The notes below the pieces were generated by a model. The model worked only from the letters and a program-made list of their open reading frames with translations. It had not been told where the DNA came from and did not search any database. The position numbers were made by a program, and so were the translations under genes. Of a DNA stretch of 64,000 bases, positions 1-10,338 are shown one piece after another. This DNA comes from Anaerolineaceae bacterium (lineage in GTDB: Bacteria > Chloroflexota > Anaerolineae > Anaerolineales > UBA11657), in assembly GCA_003569365.1 (NCBI GenBank), contig BGOS01000029.1, forward strand, positions 1-64,000, read 5' to 3'. How positions within the stretch are numbered: position 1 is the first letter of the stretch; each line of letters starts with the position of its first letter.

Positions 1-226
1 AACGCCGTGTTTTATCCGGCCGGCATTGTGCCACTAGCGGTGGCCGCGCTGGCAGTGGCTGAACCCGATGCTGCATCTGGTGGAATGTTTTCGCGCGCCG
101 CTGTATCTGGCGCAGCTGCCGGGCCCGGACACGCTGCTGGCTGCGGCTGCGGCGGCGCTGGGCATGCTGCTGCTGGGCTGGCTGGTGTTTACAAGCCAGG
201 CCGACCAGCTAACGTACCGCGTGTAA
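1..226 (+). pseudogene. ABC-2 polysaccharide export permease, C-terminal end, apparently frameshifted
   Basis: This is the end of the membrane subunit of a Wzm/Wzt-type O-antigen or teichoic-acid exporter. Frame 1 reads VFYPAGIVPL and then becomes meaningless. From about position 38 the reading continues in frame 2 as RWPRWQWLNPMLHLVECFR..., ends in a hydrophobic helix and QADQLTYRV, and stops with TAA at 224-226. The pattern of a proline-rich periplasmic loop, NPM.HLVE..R and a last helix is typical of the family's C-terminus. The two frames join cleanly if one base near 35-38 is removed, so there is a one-base insertion or an assembly error there. The ATPase gene follows 46 bases later, the usual permease-ATPase order. 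Only the last 70 or so residues lie in the window. Confidence 0.7.
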
Positions 227-272
227 ACTGCATGCGCACACTTGCGCTGCCGGCGCGCAGCATTAATCACGC

Positions 273-1010
273 ATGAGCGACCTTGCCATTGAACTGCAGG
301 ATGTGGCGGTGTGCTACCGCGTGCCGCTGCACCCCACGCTTTCGCTGAAGCAGTATGCCGTGCAGCTGTTGCAGCGCAAGGCGGCCGCGCGCGATTGCTG
401 GGCGCTGCAAGGGGTGAGCCTGCAGGTGGCGCGCGGCACAGCGCTGGGCGTGGTGGGCGCAAATGGCGCCGGCAAGAGCACGCTGCTGCGCGTGCTGGCG
501 CGCGTGCTGCGGCCGGTGTCCGGGCGCGTGCGCGTGCGCGGCTCGGTGGCGCCCATTTTGGAGCTGGGCGCCGGCTTTGATATGGAGCTGACCGGGCGCG
601 AGAACATCATGCTGGGCGGTGCGATGCTCGGGCAATCCCGCCAGTGCATGGAGCGCAAGCTGCCGGCGATAGCGGAGTTTGCCGGGCTGAACGGTTTTAT
701 GGACGCGCCGCTGCGCGTGTATTCCACCGGCATGGTGGCGCGCCTTGGCTTTGCGGTGGCCACGGATGTGAGCGCGGATGTGCTGCTGGTGGATGAGGCG
801 CTGGCGGTGGGCGACATTGCGTTTCAGCAGCAGTGCCTGCAGCGCCTGCGCGAGTTTGTGGCGCGCGGCACCACGCTGGTGATCGTGTCCCACAGCCCGG
901 CGCTGCTGGCTACCGTGTGTACGCACGCGCTCTGGCTGGCGGGCGGGCGCGTGCAGCAGTGCGGCGCTGCGCAGCCCGTGCTGGCGGCCTACCAGCAAGC
1001 CATGCTGTGA
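273..1010 (+). CDS. Polysaccharide ABC exporter ATP-binding protein (Wzt/TagH type)
   Basis: A 245-residue ABC ATPase that would power export of a lipid-linked polysaccharide through the permease encoded just upstream. The Walker A loop GANGAGKST is at residues 62-70. The signature region reads YSTGM.ARLGFAVAT at about 150-164, the variant found in Wzt/TagH-type proteins. Walker B VLLVDEALAVGD is at 170-181, and the switch histidine lies in IVSHS. The protein stops soon after the nucleotide-binding domain, so it lacks the C-terminal carbohydrate-binding domain of long Wzt proteins. Such short forms usually export without recognising a terminal cap. The stop codon overlaps the GTG of the next gene (GTGA), which implies translational coupling. 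Confidence 0.9.
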   Translation: MSDLAIELQDVAVCYRVPLHPTLSLKQYAVQLLQRKAAARDCWALQGVSLQVARGTALGVVGANGAGKSTLLRVLARVLRPVSGRVRVRGSVAPILELGAGFDMELTGRENIMLGGAMLGQSRQCMERKLPAIAEFAGLNGFMDAPLRVYSTGMVARLGFAVATDVSADVLLVDEALAVGDIAFQQQCLQRLREFVARGTTLVIVSHSPALLATVCTHALWLAGGRVQQCGAAQPVLAAYQQAML

Positions 1011-2215
1011 TTGATCCGCAGCCGCTCGCAATTGACTTTTACTGCGCCGACGCGCACATCGCTTACGATGAGCGCCGGCTGGACGAGCATGGCGTGGGCG
1101 GCGGCATCACCACGCGCATCCGCCTGGCGCATGCGCTGGCAGCGCGCGGCCACCGCGTGCAGGCCTGGGTGAACTGCGTGCAGCCCGGCTGGCAGGGCGG
1201 CGTGCACTACCGCCATTTTTCTGAAGCAAGCGCGCTGCGGGCGGATGTGGTGTTATATGGGAGCAGCGGGCAGCCCTACAGCCTGCACAGCGCCAATGCG
1301 CTGCCGGTGCAGGCGCGGCTGCGCGGCTTGCTGGCTTTTGGGCAGCCCATGCCGGCCGGCTGCCAGCCGGCTAACTACGATTACATTTACACCGCCAGCA
1401 ACTTTATGCGCAGCTGCGTGACCCAAATGTGGGGCGCTGCTGCGCGCCAGATTTTTTCCTGCCCGCGCGGTGTTGTGCCGCAGTTTTACGCAGCGCCTGT
1501 GCCCGAGCGCGATCCGTTCCGCCTGGCGTACAGCGGCCACCCGGAAAAAGGACTGGCGGCAGCGCTGGCAGTGCTGCAGCTGCTGCGCGCGGTTGATGCG
1601 CGTTTTCACTTGCAAGTGTTTGGCGGGCATGCATTGTGGGGCCAGCCGGAAGCGCCGCAGCCGGCGCAGGCGGGGGTGCACTATTGCGGCGTGCTGGGGC
1701 AGCGGGCGCTGGCGCGGGCGCTGCAAGGCTGCGGTTTTGCGCTGGCACTGCAAACGCGCCAGGAGCCGTTTGGCATGGCGGTGCTGGAGGCGCAGCGCGC
1801 CGGCTGCGTTGTGATCGGCAGTGCGGTGGGCGCCTTCCCGGAAATTGTGAGCGCTGGCGTGGACGGCTTCTTGTTGCCGGGTGCGCCGGCAGCAGCTGTG
1901 GCTGCCGCAGCCGAAATAATTTTGGAGTTATTGCAGCAACCGCAGCGCTTGCAGGCAGTGCGCACGGCAGCGCAATGCGCTGCGCTGCCGTGGGACATGG
2001 TGGCGGCGGCATACGCGCAGCATTGGGCGTGGGCGCTGCGCGGTGCAATACCGCCGGCTGGCGGGCCGTTGTGTGCGCAATGCAGCGCGCCGCTGCAGGA
2101 ATTTGCCAGCGGGCTGCACTGTGTGCGATGCGGCGCTTACACGCGCGGCGGCGCAGCGCCGGCAGCTGCCACGCGCAGCGCGCTGCAGCCGGCAATGCAG
2201 GCGGTGTCCGCGTGA
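1007..2215 (+). CDS. GT-B glycosyltransferase (GT4-like) with C-terminal zinc-ribbon motif
   Basis: A 402-residue glycosyltransferase. I place the start at GTG 1007 because it overlaps the ATPase stop (GTGA) and is followed directly by conserved-looking sequence; the open frame extends further upstream but overlaps the ATPase gene. The N-terminal half begins with a HGVGGGITTRIRLAHALAARGH stretch, the usual acceptor-domain start. The C-terminal half has SGHPEKGLAAALAVLQLL and then RQEPFGMAVLEAQRAGCVV, the donor-sugar E-x7-E type motif of GT4 enzymes. Residues about 356-375 hold two CxxC pairs (CAQC and CVRC, 12 residues apart), which could bind zinc and are unusual for the family. The next gene starts inside this gene's stop codon. 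Sugar specificity cannot be read from sequence. Confidence 0.8.
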   Translation: MIDPQPLAIDFYCADAHIAYDERRLDEHGVGGGITTRIRLAHALAARGHRVQAWVNCVQPGWQGGVHYRHFSEASALRADVVLYGSSGQPYSLHSANALPVQARLRGLLAFGQPMPAGCQPANYDYIYTASNFMRSCVTQMWGAAARQIFSCPRGVVPQFYAAPVPERDPFRLAYSGHPEKGLAAALAVLQLLRAVDARFHLQVFGGHALWGQPEAPQPAQAGVHYCGVLGQRALARALQGCGFALALQTRQEPFGMAVLEAQRAGCVVIGSAVGAFPEIVSAGVDGFLLPGAPAAAVAAAAEIILELLQQPQRLQAVRTAAQCAALPWDMVAAAYAQHWAWALRGAIPPAGGPLCAQCSAPLQEFASGLHCVRCGAYTRGGAAPAAATRSALQPAMQAVSA

Positions 2216-5200
2216 AGTTTGTCATCTGCGGGTACTACGGCTTTGCGAACGCCGGCGACGAGGCGATTTTGCAAGCGCTGCTCAAGCAGCTGCGGTTGGC
2301 GCAGCCGGCGGCGGATTGCACTGTGCTCAGCGGTGACCCGGCCGCAACGCAGGCAGCGCACGCAGTGGCTGCGCTGCACTTTACGGACCTTGATGCAATT
2401 ACAACAGCGCTGGCCAACTGTGACTGGGCCGTGCTTGGCGGCGGCGGGGTGCTGCACGATGCCGGCGGCTTTGACCCGGCCAGCATGCTCACGCCTGACC
2501 ACAGCGGCCTGGCATATTACGGCGGGTTTGCCGTGCTGGCGCAGCTGTTGCGCAAACCGCTGGCGCTGTGGAATGTGGGCGTCGGCCCATTGCACACACC
2601 CGCGGCGCGCCAGTTTACACAGGCGATTGTGGAGCTGGCTGCTTTTGCAAGTGTGCGCGATGCAGAGTCGTTGGAGGCACTGCGCGCGCTTGATGTGCCG
2701 GTGGCGCGCGTGCAAAGCGCTGCAGATGGTGCCTGGCTGCTGCCGCCGGTGCCGGCTGCTGCCACGGGCGCAGTGCGGCCGGTGCTGGGCGTGGCGCTGC
2801 GCGAGTGGCCGGCTGCGGGCGCGTGGGAGCCGGCGGTGATTGCGGCACTCGGCGCCTTTCAGCGCGAGACCGGTGGCACGCTGCAATTTGTGGCCATGCA
2901 GCAGCTGGCGGATGGCGCGCTTGATGATGCTGCGCTGGCAGAGCGCATTGGGGCGCAGCTGCCGCACCCGGAGCGCGTGCTGCGCACCGGCTGGACCGGC
3001 AGCCCGGCGCAAGCTGCGGCTGCGCTGGCCGGCTGCGATGCCGTGCTGGCCATGCGCTATCACGCGGCATTGTTTGCTGCGCAAGCTGGCGTGCCGGTGG
3101 TGGCGCTGGCTTACGATCCCAAGGTGCGCCAGCTGCTGCAGGCGCTGGGGCAGCCGGAGCAGGTGCTGGCACTGGCGGGATTGCAGGCGCCGGCATTGGC
3201 AGCTGCGCTGCGCACTACGCTGGCGCAGCGGCCGGCACTGGCAGCGCAGCTGGCTGCGGCAGCGCGCCGGCTTGGGCAGCACGCGCAACACTGTGCAATT
3301 GCATTTGACGCGCAGCTGCGCGTGGCACCCGATACGCTGCCGGCAGTGCAGCCAGGCCCGGCTGCGCGCGCACTGCTGCAACAGCACACGCTCGATCAGC
3401 TGCATGGGCTGCTGCAGCGCAATGCACAGCTGGCGGAAACGCGGCAGATAGTGCAGGCGCGCGATGGCTTGGTGCGCAGTCTGCAGCAAGAGATGCACGC
3501 TGCCGTGGCCGCGCGTGATGCGCAGCTGGCGGAAAGCTTGCAGGCGGTGCAGGCGCGCGATGGCTTGGTGCGCAGTCTGCAGCAAGAGATGCACGCTAAG
3601 GTTGCCGTGCGCGATGCACAGCTGGCGGAAAGCCGGCTGATGCTGCAGGCGCGCGACACGTTGGTGGGCAGTCTGCAGCAAGAGATGCAGGCCGCGGTTG
3701 CCGTGCGCGAAACGCAGCTGGCACAGCTGCGCACCACAAATACTGAACAGACCGACGCTCTTGCGCAAGCGGCAGCCGCCGAGGTGCGTGCTGCGCGGCA
3801 GCTGGCGGGCGTGCAAACAGAGCTGGCAGTCATTCATGGCTCGCGCTACTGGCAGATGCTCTCGCGTTATTGGCGCATGCGCGGCTGGCTGCGCCGGGTG
3901 CTGCCGCATGCATTGCGCCGGCGGGTGCTGGCAGTGCTGCGCGTGCCGGCCCGCCCGCAGCGCGCTGCGGAGGGCGCTGCGCTGCAGCGCATGCTGCCGC
4001 GAGTGCTGCCAGCCACTTACGATGTGCTGTGCCTGCCGGTGATTGACTGGGAGTTTCGGGTGCAGCGCCCGCAGCAATTGTTGCGCCAGTTTGTGGCGGG
4101 TGGCCAGCGCGTGTTTTATGCACACACCACTTTTTGCAGCGGGCAGCCGGTGCGCCTGAGCCAGCTGGAGCCGGGCGTTTTGGGTGTGCAGCTGCCGGGG
4201 CCGCCGGGCGTCAGCATCTACGGCCACATCTTTGGCGCGGCGCAGCAGGCGCAATGCCTGCGTGCGCTGCAGGCGCTGCGCGACAGCGAGCAAATTGCCA
4301 GCGCTGTGCTGCTGGTGCAGCATCCGGCGTGGACCAGCGTTGCAATTGCAGCGGCCCAAAAGTTTGGCTGGCAGCTGGTTTACGACTGCATGGATGAGCA
4401 TGCGGGCTTTGGCAACAATACTGCCGCGGTGCTGCAGCAGGAACCGCAACTGCTGGCTGCCTGCCAGCTGGCGGTGGCTAGCTCCCGCCCGCTGCTGGCA
4501 AAGTGCGCGGCGCGCGCCGCGCAGGCATTGCTGCTGCCCAACGCCAGCGACGACGCCCATTTTTCCGTGGCGCCGGCAGGCAACGCGCTGCCCGGAATGC
4601 GCGGACCCATCATTGGTTACATTGGTGCGATTGCAGAATGGTTTGACGCGCAGCTGGTGCGCACGGTGGCTTTGGCGCGCCCGCAATGGCAGTTTGTGCT
4701 GGTGGGCGCCGTCAGCTGCGCCCGCGCGCAGTCGCTGTTGCAATTGCCAAACATTCAGCTCACGGGCGAGCAGCCCTATCATGCGCTGCCGGCGTACTTG
4801 CACCGCTTTGATGTGGCTTGCATTCCATTTGTGCGCAACGCGCTTACGGCGGCGACTGATCCGGTGAAGCTGTACGAGTACTGCAGCGCCGGCAAACCCG
4901 TGGTGGCAGCGCCGCTGCCGGAGCTGCCGGCTGGCGTGTACTACAGCGCCGAGACTGCCGAGCAATTTTGTGAGCAGGTGGAGTGCGCGCTGGCAGAACC
5001 GGCGGCACAAGCGGCAGTGCGCCGGGAATTTGCGGCGCGTAACACGTGGGCGCTGCGGGCGACAGTACTGCATAACAGCCTGGTGGAATTGTTTGCACGC
5101 GTGCGCATTGTGGTGATCAGTTTTGACAATGCGGCGCTGCTGGCGGAATGCCTGGACAGCGTGCGCGACTGCACCACCCATCCCAACTACGAGGTGCTGG

Positions 5201-5856
5201 TGGTGGACAACCGCAGCAGCAGTGCGACTGCGGCATTGCTGGCTGCGCGCTCGGCAGCGGATGCGCGCGTGCGTGCATTGCGCAACCTGCACAACGCCGG
5301 CTTTGCGGAGGCGGCCAATCTGGGGCTGAATGCGCCCGGCGATTATGAGTATGCGGTGCTGCTCAACGACGACACGCTGGTAACGCGCGGCTGGCTGCAG
5401 CGTTTGCTGCGCCATCTGGCGGACGGGCGCACCGGGCTGGTGGGGCCGGTCACCAACTTTGCGGGCAACGAGGCACGCATTGGCGTGCCCTACGCCGGCA
5501 CAGCGGGGGTGGCGCAATTTGCTGCGCAGCGCGCCCGTGATTTTGCCGGCACCGCATTTGAGATTCCGATGCTGGCCATGTACTGCGTGGCGTTCCGGCG
5601 GGCGCTGCTGCAAAGCGTGGGTGCGCTGGATGAGCAGTTTGAAGTGGGTATGTTTGAGGATGACGACTTTGCACTGCGCGTGCGGGCAGCGGGCTTGCGC
5701 GTGCTGTGCGCCGAGGATGTGTTTGTGCATCACGTGGGGCGCGCTTCGTTTGGGCAGCTGCCGGCTCCGGATTACGAGCGCGTGTTCTCCGCCAATCAGC
5801 AGCGCTTCGAGCGCAAGTGGGGGCGCAAGTGGGAGCCGCATTGCGCGCGCGTGTGA
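2212..5856 (+). CDS. Giant fusion: polysaccharide pyruvyltransferase + coiled coil + GT-B + GT2 glycosyltransferase
   Basis: A 1214-residue protein starting at GTG 2212, overlapping the previous stop codon. Residues 1-390 form a CsaB-like polysaccharide pyruvyltransferase domain: the N-terminus is [18 protein letters not shown], with a glycine-rich [14 protein letters not shown] segment and [16 protein letters not shown] near the end. Residues 407-502 are three near-identical 32-residue charged repeats, predicted coiled coil. Residues about 602-955 form a GT-B domain with the donor motif [16 protein letters not shown]. Residues 964-1214 form a GT2 domain with NDDTL as the metal-binding motif and [14 protein letters not shown] as the catalytic-base region. 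The same glycan may therefore be extended and pyruvylated by one polypeptide. The next gene starts on the last base of the stop codon. No frameshift is visible, so I read it as one protein. Confidence 0.85.
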   Translation: MKFVICGYYGFANAGDEAILQALLKQLRLAQPAADCTVLSGDPAATQAAHAVAALHFTDLDAITTALANCDWAVLGGGGVLHDAGGFDPASMLTPDHSGLAYYGGFAVLAQLLRKPLALWNVGVGPLHTPAARQFTQAIVELAAFASVRDAESLEALRALDVPVARVQSAADGAWLLPPVPAAATGAVRPVLGVALREWPAAGAWEPAVIAALGAFQRETGGTLQFVAMQQLADGALDDAALAERIGAQLPHPERVLRTGWTGSPAQAAAALAGCDAVLAMRYHAALFAAQAGVPVVALAYDPKVRQLLQALGQPEQVLALAGLQAPALAAALRTTLAQRPALAAQLAAAARRLGQHAQHCAIAFDAQLRVAPDTLPAVQPGPAARALLQQHTLDQLHGLLQRNAQLAETRQIVQARDGLVRSLQQEMHAAVAARDAQLAESLQAVQARDGLVRSLQQEMHAKVAVRDAQLAESRLMLQARDTLVGSLQQEMQAAVAVRETQLAQLRTTNTEQTDALAQAAAAEVRAARQLAGVQTELAVIHGSRYWQMLSRYWRMRGWLRRVLPHALRRRVLAVLRVPARPQRAAEGAALQRMLPRVLPATYDVLCLPVIDWEFRVQRPQQLLRQFVAGGQRVFYAHTTFCSGQPVRLSQLEPGVLGVQLPGPPGVSIYGHIFGAAQQAQCLRALQALRDSEQIASAVLLVQHPAWTSVAIAAAQKFGWQLVYDCMDEHAGFGNNTAAVLQQEPQLLAACQLAVASSRPLLAKCAARAAQALLLPNASDDAHFSVAPAGNALPGMRGPIIGYIGAIAEWFDAQLVRTVALARPQWQFVLVGAVSCARAQSLLQLPNIQLTGEQPYHALPAYLHRFDVACIPFVRNALTAATDPVKLYEYCSAGKPVVAAPLPELPAGVYYSAETAEQFCEQVECALAEPAAQAAVRREFAARNTWALRATVLHNSLVELFARVRIVVISFDNAALLAECLDSVRDCTTHPNYEVLVVDNRSSSATAALLAARSAADARVRALRNLHNAGFAEAANLGLNAPGDYEYAVLLNDDTLVTRGWLQRLLRHLADGRTGLVGPVTNFAGNEARIGVPYAGTAGVAQFAAQRARDFAGTAFEIPMLAMYCVAFRRALLQSVGALDEQFEVGMFEDDDFALRVRAAGLRVLCAEDVFVHHVGRASFGQLPAPDYERVFSANQQRFERKWGRKWEPHCARV
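3430..3717 (+). repeat. Three 96-bp tandem repeats inside the fusion gene (coiled-coil linker)
   Basis: Units lie at 3430-3525, 3526-3621 and 3622-3717, each coding 32 residues that begin LAE and contain QARD.LV.SLQQEM. Units 1 and 2 differ at few positions; unit 3 is more diverged. The period keeps the reading frame, so copy number can change without breaking the protein. Confidence 0.95.
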
Positions 5857-7019
5857 TGGCTGCGCCAAGCTTGCCGGCGGGCAGCGCAGTGCATGCCGTG
5901 GAAAGCCTGCAAGCCGCAGCGCCGGCGCCGTCCGCACCGGGGCGCATCGTGGTTGTCATTCCTGCGCACAACGAAGCTGCGGTGCTGCCGTTCACGCTGC
6001 CGCCGCTGCTGGCGCAGCTGCAGCGTGGTGATGAACTGTGGGTGATTGATGACGGGTCGGTGGATGGGACGGCGCGCGTGGCGCGGGCGGCCGGGGCGCG
6101 GGTGGCGCGCCGCGCGCGGTCGGCGGGCAGCAAGGGGCAGGCGCTGCGCTGGTGGGCGGCAAATGCGGGCGCGCACGTGGACGCAACGTGGGGCGTGCTG
6201 GTGCTGGATGCGGACTCGCGGCCGGCGGTGGAATGTGTGGCGCAGCTGCGCGCTGCGCTGCAAGCCGGCATTGTTGCCGGGCAGGCGCTGGTGCAACCGG
6301 TGGACTACGCGGGCGGCGTGCTGCGCGAACTGGGTGCGTGCTCCGAGTTGATGGAGCAGCTGCTGGATGATGCACGGCGCACAGCGCGCGGCTGGCCGGT
6401 GCGCCTGCGCGGCACGGGCATGCTGCTGCGCGGCGATATTTTTGCGGCGGCAGTGCAGCGCTTGTGTACGCGCATTGAGGATGTGGAGCTGACGCTATTT
6501 GTGGCAGCGGCCGGCCATGGCATCACTGCATTGCATGCAGCGCAAGTGCTGGACCCAAAGCCGGCCAGCAGCCGCGACGCAGCCCGCCAGCGCGCGCGCT
6601 GGCTGCGCGGGCAGGTGAGTGTGCTGCGCATGCATTGGCGCGTTGTGCTGGCGGTGGCGGCACGCGGGCCGGGCGGCTGGTCTTTGCTGGGCAGCGTGCT
6701 GGCCAAGCCGCGCAGTGTGCTGGTGGCTGGCAAGCTGCTGGCTGCGCTGCTGCTGGCGGCCATGGCCGTTGACGCATACTCGCTGGCAACCGCTGTGCCG
6801 GCTGTGCTGCTTTCGATGTGGATTTTGCCTGACGCAATTTATCTGGCGCGCGGGCTGCGCCTGCCGCAAACGCGCGGGCTGGCGCTGCGCCTGGTGTTTG
6901 CGCCACTGTACGCTTTGTGGTGGCTGCCCATTGCCGTGCTTGCCGCCCGGCGGGAAGGCCGCTGGCGCTCCCCGCGCCGCGCCGCAACTGACACAACCAC
7001 TGCTCCGCAGCGGTGGTAG
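5856..7019 (+). CDS. Membrane-anchored GT2 family glycosyltransferase
   Basis: A 387-residue processive-type GT2 transferase. I chose ATG 5856, which overlaps the upstream stop codon by one base; the open frame extends further upstream but inside the previous gene. The GT-A fold starts near residue 30 with [15 protein letters not shown], then [19 protein letters not shown], the DxD motif in VLDADSRP, the base-bearing EDVELT and [10 protein letters not shown], a variant of the (Q/R)xxRW motif of membrane GT2 enzymes. Three or four hydrophobic helices follow at the C-terminus. It probably adds a sugar to a lipid-linked or exported glycan at the inner face of the membrane. The stop codon overlaps the start of the next gene. 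Confidence 0.85.
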   Translation: MAAPSLPAGSAVHAVESLQAAAPAPSAPGRIVVVIPAHNEAAVLPFTLPPLLAQLQRGDELWVIDDGSVDGTARVARAAGARVARRARSAGSKGQALRWWAANAGAHVDATWGVLVLDADSRPAVECVAQLRAALQAGIVAGQALVQPVDYAGGVLRELGACSELMEQLLDDARRTARGWPVRLRGTGMLLRGDIFAAAVQRLCTRIEDVELTLFVAAAGHGITALHAAQVLDPKPASSRDAARQRARWLRGQVSVLRMHWRVVLAVAARGPGGWSLLGSVLAKPRSVLVAGKLLAALLLAAMAVDAYSLATAVPAVLLSMWILPDAIYLARGLRLPQTRGLALRLVFAPLYALWWLPIAVLAARREGRWRSPRRAATDTTTAPQRW

Positions 7020-8899
7020 CCGAAGACCCAGCCGCATCCGGCGCTGACTGGCGCCCGGCGCTGCCCGCAGCGCTGCTGCTTTCTGCGCTGCTGTTTTGCG
7101 TTTATATGGCTGGCTATGGCGGCCGCTACAACCGCGATGACGAACATGTATTTGTAAGTGCAGCTCAGGGCTGGGCGCGTTGGGGTGCGGCCGACCTGCC
7201 GCAGGTGTGGGGCAACTCGCGCTTGCAGGCGCTGCGCCTGCAGCCTTATTACTCGGTGGTGGAGCCCGGCTATTGGTGGCTGGGCGCGCAACTGCTGCGC
7301 GTGGCTGATGCACTGCGCCTCGGCAGCGTGCAGGTTCTCATGCTCGTCAATCCATTGCTGACGGCGCTGACGGCCGGCGTGCTGCTGTTGCTGCTGCGCG
7401 CGCAGGGGTATGCGCTGCCGGCAGCCGCACTGACGGCGCTGGGCTATGGCAGCGCCACGTTTGCGTGGGTCTACACGCGCACATATTTTCGTGAGCCACT
7501 GGCGGCACTGCTGCTGACGGTGGCTGCATTTTGCATTGTGCTGCTAGGCGATCAGCGTCTGCGCCCGGCAGCGGTGCGCGGGGCAGCGGGCCTGGCACTG
7601 GCCGCTGTGCTGGCGGCGATTGCCGTGAAGCTGGCATGTTTTGCAGCTGTGCCCGCGCTGCTGTGGCTGGCATTACCCGCGCTGCAACGGGTGCGAGTGC
7701 GCAGCGGGTTGGGTTGGACTGCGCTGCTGTTGGTTGGCAGTCTGGCATTGCTGCTGGCGGCGGGCAGCAGCCCCGCCACCGTGCGTCTTTCATTGCCCTA
7801 CTTTGGATTTGTGCTGCGGGCGCTGGCTTCCGCCTCGCCCGCATACGTGGCGGAAGCTGTGATCGCCACACTCATCAGCCCCGCGCGCAGCATATTTTAT
7901 TACGCGCCGTTTTTGCTGCTGAGCTTTTACGCGCTGCGCCATGCGCGCACGCGCTTGTTTGGGGCGGCCTGGCTGCTGGCTGGTTTGCTGCTGGGATTGC
8001 AAGCTGTGGCGTATGGGGCGGATTGGTGGGCACCCACTGGCTGGGGGTTGCGGACATTACTGCCGGCACTGCCTTTGCTTGTAGCCGGGTGTGCGCCGGC
8101 AATAGAGCACGCGCTGCAAGCGGGCCGCCGCAAAAATGTGTTTGCACTGCTGGGCGCTGGAGTTGCGGTGCAGTTGCTGGGCGTGGCCTACGCCAACCAA
8201 AGCGTTGTAGCGCTGGCGGGTTGGGCCATGCCGCGCACAGCTGCGCTGTGGAACCCGCGTGATGCAGAAGTAGTTGCGCAAGTACGGCAGCTTTGGCAGG
8301 GGCAGGCGTGGGAACTGGCTGCGGTTCAAGTGGGTGCGCCATGGCTGGCGGGTGTCTGGCTGCTGCCAATTGTTGGCATACTGATTGCGGGTCGGCGTTT
8401 AGTGGTTAGCCCAGTGGCATCTTTGCGTTTGCGGCGTGCACTTGGCGTGATGTTGGCTTGCCTGACGCTCGCAGTTTTATTCGTAGCACTACTGCGCGCT
8501 GACCCGGGGGTGGGTGGCGACCATCCGGAGTTTGCAGCAGCCGCCAGTTTCGTGGAGAGCGAGGCCGGCGCGCGCGATGTGGTGCTGGTTCAGTTTTATG
8601 GGCAGCCGCTGTGGCAGTACTTCAGCAATTCATTTTATGCGCCTGTACGCTGGTATGCCCTGCCACTACGAGCCAACGCCAGCGCAGCTGTTGCGCCGGT
8701 TGGCACGCGCGCACTGCTGGCGGGTCTGCCGCTGAGGCACGGCCGGGTGTGGCTGGTGAGTGCCGACTCAGCAGAGGCGATGGATCCGCGCGCGGAATAC
8801 AAGATGCTCGCAGCCCGGCACATACTGCGCGGCAGTTGGCGCTTCGCAGCCGCTAATGGTGGTGGCGCACAGGTATTTCTGTTCGAACTGATAAAGTAA
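7013..8899 (+). CDS. Polytopic membrane protein, probable GT-C (GT39/ArnT-like) glycosyltransferase
   Basis: A 628-residue protein starting at GTG 7013, overlapping the previous stop codon. About ten or more hydrophobic segments are followed by a soluble C-terminal part from roughly residue 500. An early loop contains [20 protein letters not shown], placed where GT-C enzymes carry the acidic DE/DD catalytic motif after the first helix, and a later loop holds [15 protein letters not shown] enzymes transfer sugars from polyprenyl-phosphate donors on the outer face of the membrane, which fits its place beside export and GT2 genes. Family assignment rests on topology and the acidic loop only, so an uncharacterised membrane protein of a related fold is possible. 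Confidence 0.6.
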   Translation: MVAEDPAASGADWRPALPAALLLSALLFCVYMAGYGGRYNRDDEHVFVSAAQGWARWGAADLPQVWGNSRLQALRLQPYYSVVEPGYWWLGAQLLRVADALRLGSVQVLMLVNPLLTALTAGVLLLLLRAQGYALPAAALTALGYGSATFAWVYTRTYFREPLAALLLTVAAFCIVLLGDQRLRPAAVRGAAGLALAAVLAAIAVKLACFAAVPALLWLALPALQRVRVRSGLGWTALLLVGSLALLLAAGSSPATVRLSLPYFGFVLRALASASPAYVAEAVIATLISPARSIFYYAPFLLLSFYALRHARTRLFGAAWLLAGLLLGLQAVAYGADWWAPTGWGLRTLLPALPLLVAGCAPAIEHALQAGRRKNVFALLGAGVAVQLLGVAYANQSVVALAGWAMPRTAALWNPRDAEVVAQVRQLWQGQAWELAAVQVGAPWLAGVWLLPIVGILIAGRRLVVSPVASLRLRRALGVMLACLTLAVLFVALLRADPGVGGDHPEFAAAASFVESEAGARDVVLVQFYGQPLWQYFSNSFYAPVRWYALPLRANASAAVAPVGTRALLAGLPLRHGRVWLVSADSAEAMDPRAEYKMLAARHILRGSWRFAAANGGGAQVFLFELIK

Positions 8900-8970
8900 T
8901 TTGTGCCTGTTTACCGGTGTTTAGAACCGGATCCACGGTCTTTGTCCGAAGTAGCTGCTACATTTGCAAC

Positions 8971-9636
8971 ATGCGTAACATCCGGTTCAGGCAGCGGCTT
9001 TCAGTGCGCGCGGAGATCGGGCAGTTATCCGCAGCGTGCAGGCCGCAGCAGATTTGGTGCGGTGGCGTATTGCTGGTGGCCTGCCTGCTGGCGGCATGCC
9101 GCGGCACTGCGCAATCTTCTATCGGGCAGGCGCAGGCTGGCAGTGCGGTTGCGGACACCAGCACCGTCGCTGGCGCGGCGCAACCTGCGGCGCCCGGACA
9201 ACTTTCCCAAAGTGACGGTGGAATTGGCGACCGGGTGGAACGCGAAGGATGCGGTTTTGAAGTGCGCCAAGTTGTGAATCCGGTATTGGCGAAGCCGGGT
9301 GATCTGATCACGCCCGGCAAGTGGCCCGGCCCCGAGTATGTTTATGTTGGCGTGAATGTTGTGGTTGCCAGCTTGCAGGGGGCCTGCAAAGCGACCGTAA
9401 CCATCCCCACTGCGTCAGCGCGTTTGCTTGGCAGCGATGGCAGTGTGTATGCACCAAAGATTGGCGGGCTCATGCGCACCGAAGATTATGGCGGCTTGAC
9501 GCTGGACCCCGGCAAGCCCGGCCAGGACAATGTGGGCATGATTTATTTTGAAGTGCCGGCTGGTTTTATCCCGGCTGCGCTGCAGTGGAATTTTTTGTCG
9601 CCGCCAATTTTGATCCAAATTGATTTGAAAAATTAG
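8971..9636 (+). CDS. Lipoprotein with DUF4352-like immunoglobulin-type domain
   Basis: About 221 residues. I chose ATG 8971 because a basic N-region is then followed by a hydrophobic stretch and a lipobox (LLAAC); an in-frame ATG at 8917 would place 18 extra residues before the signal. A low-complexity Ala/Gln/Ser linker leads into a beta-rich domain with VNVVVASLQGACKATVT and a late GMIYFEVPAGFIPAALQW segment, resembling the DUF4352/telokin-like fold of surface lipoproteins. Function unknown. It lies in the same direction as the glycan cluster, 71 bases after it, and may be its last gene. Confidence 0.65.
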   Translation: MRNIRFRQRLSVRAEIGQLSAACRPQQIWCGGVLLVACLLAACRGTAQSSIGQAQAGSAVADTSTVAGAAQPAAPGQLSQSDGGIGDRVEREGCGFEVRQVVNPVLAKPGDLITPGKWPGPEYVYVGVNVVVASLQGACKATVTIPTASARLLGSDGSVYAPKIGGLMRTEDYGGLTLDPGKPGQDNVGMIYFEVPAGFIPAALQWNFLSPPILIQIDLKN

Positions 9637-9787
9637 CTGCAGTGCAGCTGTTCGGGTCAGGGCGCCACGGGCGCAAGATTACCTGATGCAGTGGCTTGCG
9701 CACGTGGCTGGCGAAGGATAAAGTATCATTCTTGTGGGCAGCTAGCGGGCAGCCTACCAACAAAAACTTACGCGTGGGGAAAAAATA

Positions 9788-10249
<462 letters not shown>

Positions 10250-10279
10250 AGCTGAACGCTCCGGAATTAAGTTAGGCGC

Positions 10280-10316
10280 CAGGAGGTTGCCCGCGCGTTG
10301 CGCGCACAACCTCCTG
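10280..10316. terminator. Long stem-loop between convergent genes
   Basis: CAGGAGGTTG at 10280-10289 pairs with CAACCTCCTG at 10307-10316, and an inner CGCGC/GCGCG stem extends it. There is no T-run on either side, so it may end transcription factor-dependently or simply block read-through between bcp and the opposite-strand ARPP-1 gene. Confidence 0.45.
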
Positions 10317-10338
10317 CATGGTACTGGCTGGCGCCAGT

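Noticed and set aside
3430-3717. Possible CRISPR-like array
   Set aside because: Units are directly adjacent without spacers and code for an in-frame coiled coil.
2137-5937. Very long open frame on the minus strand (about 1266 codons)
   Set aside because: It is the mirror of the fusion gene, is rich in His, Arg and Gln as expected from antisense of Ala/Leu-rich coding DNA, and shows no domain.
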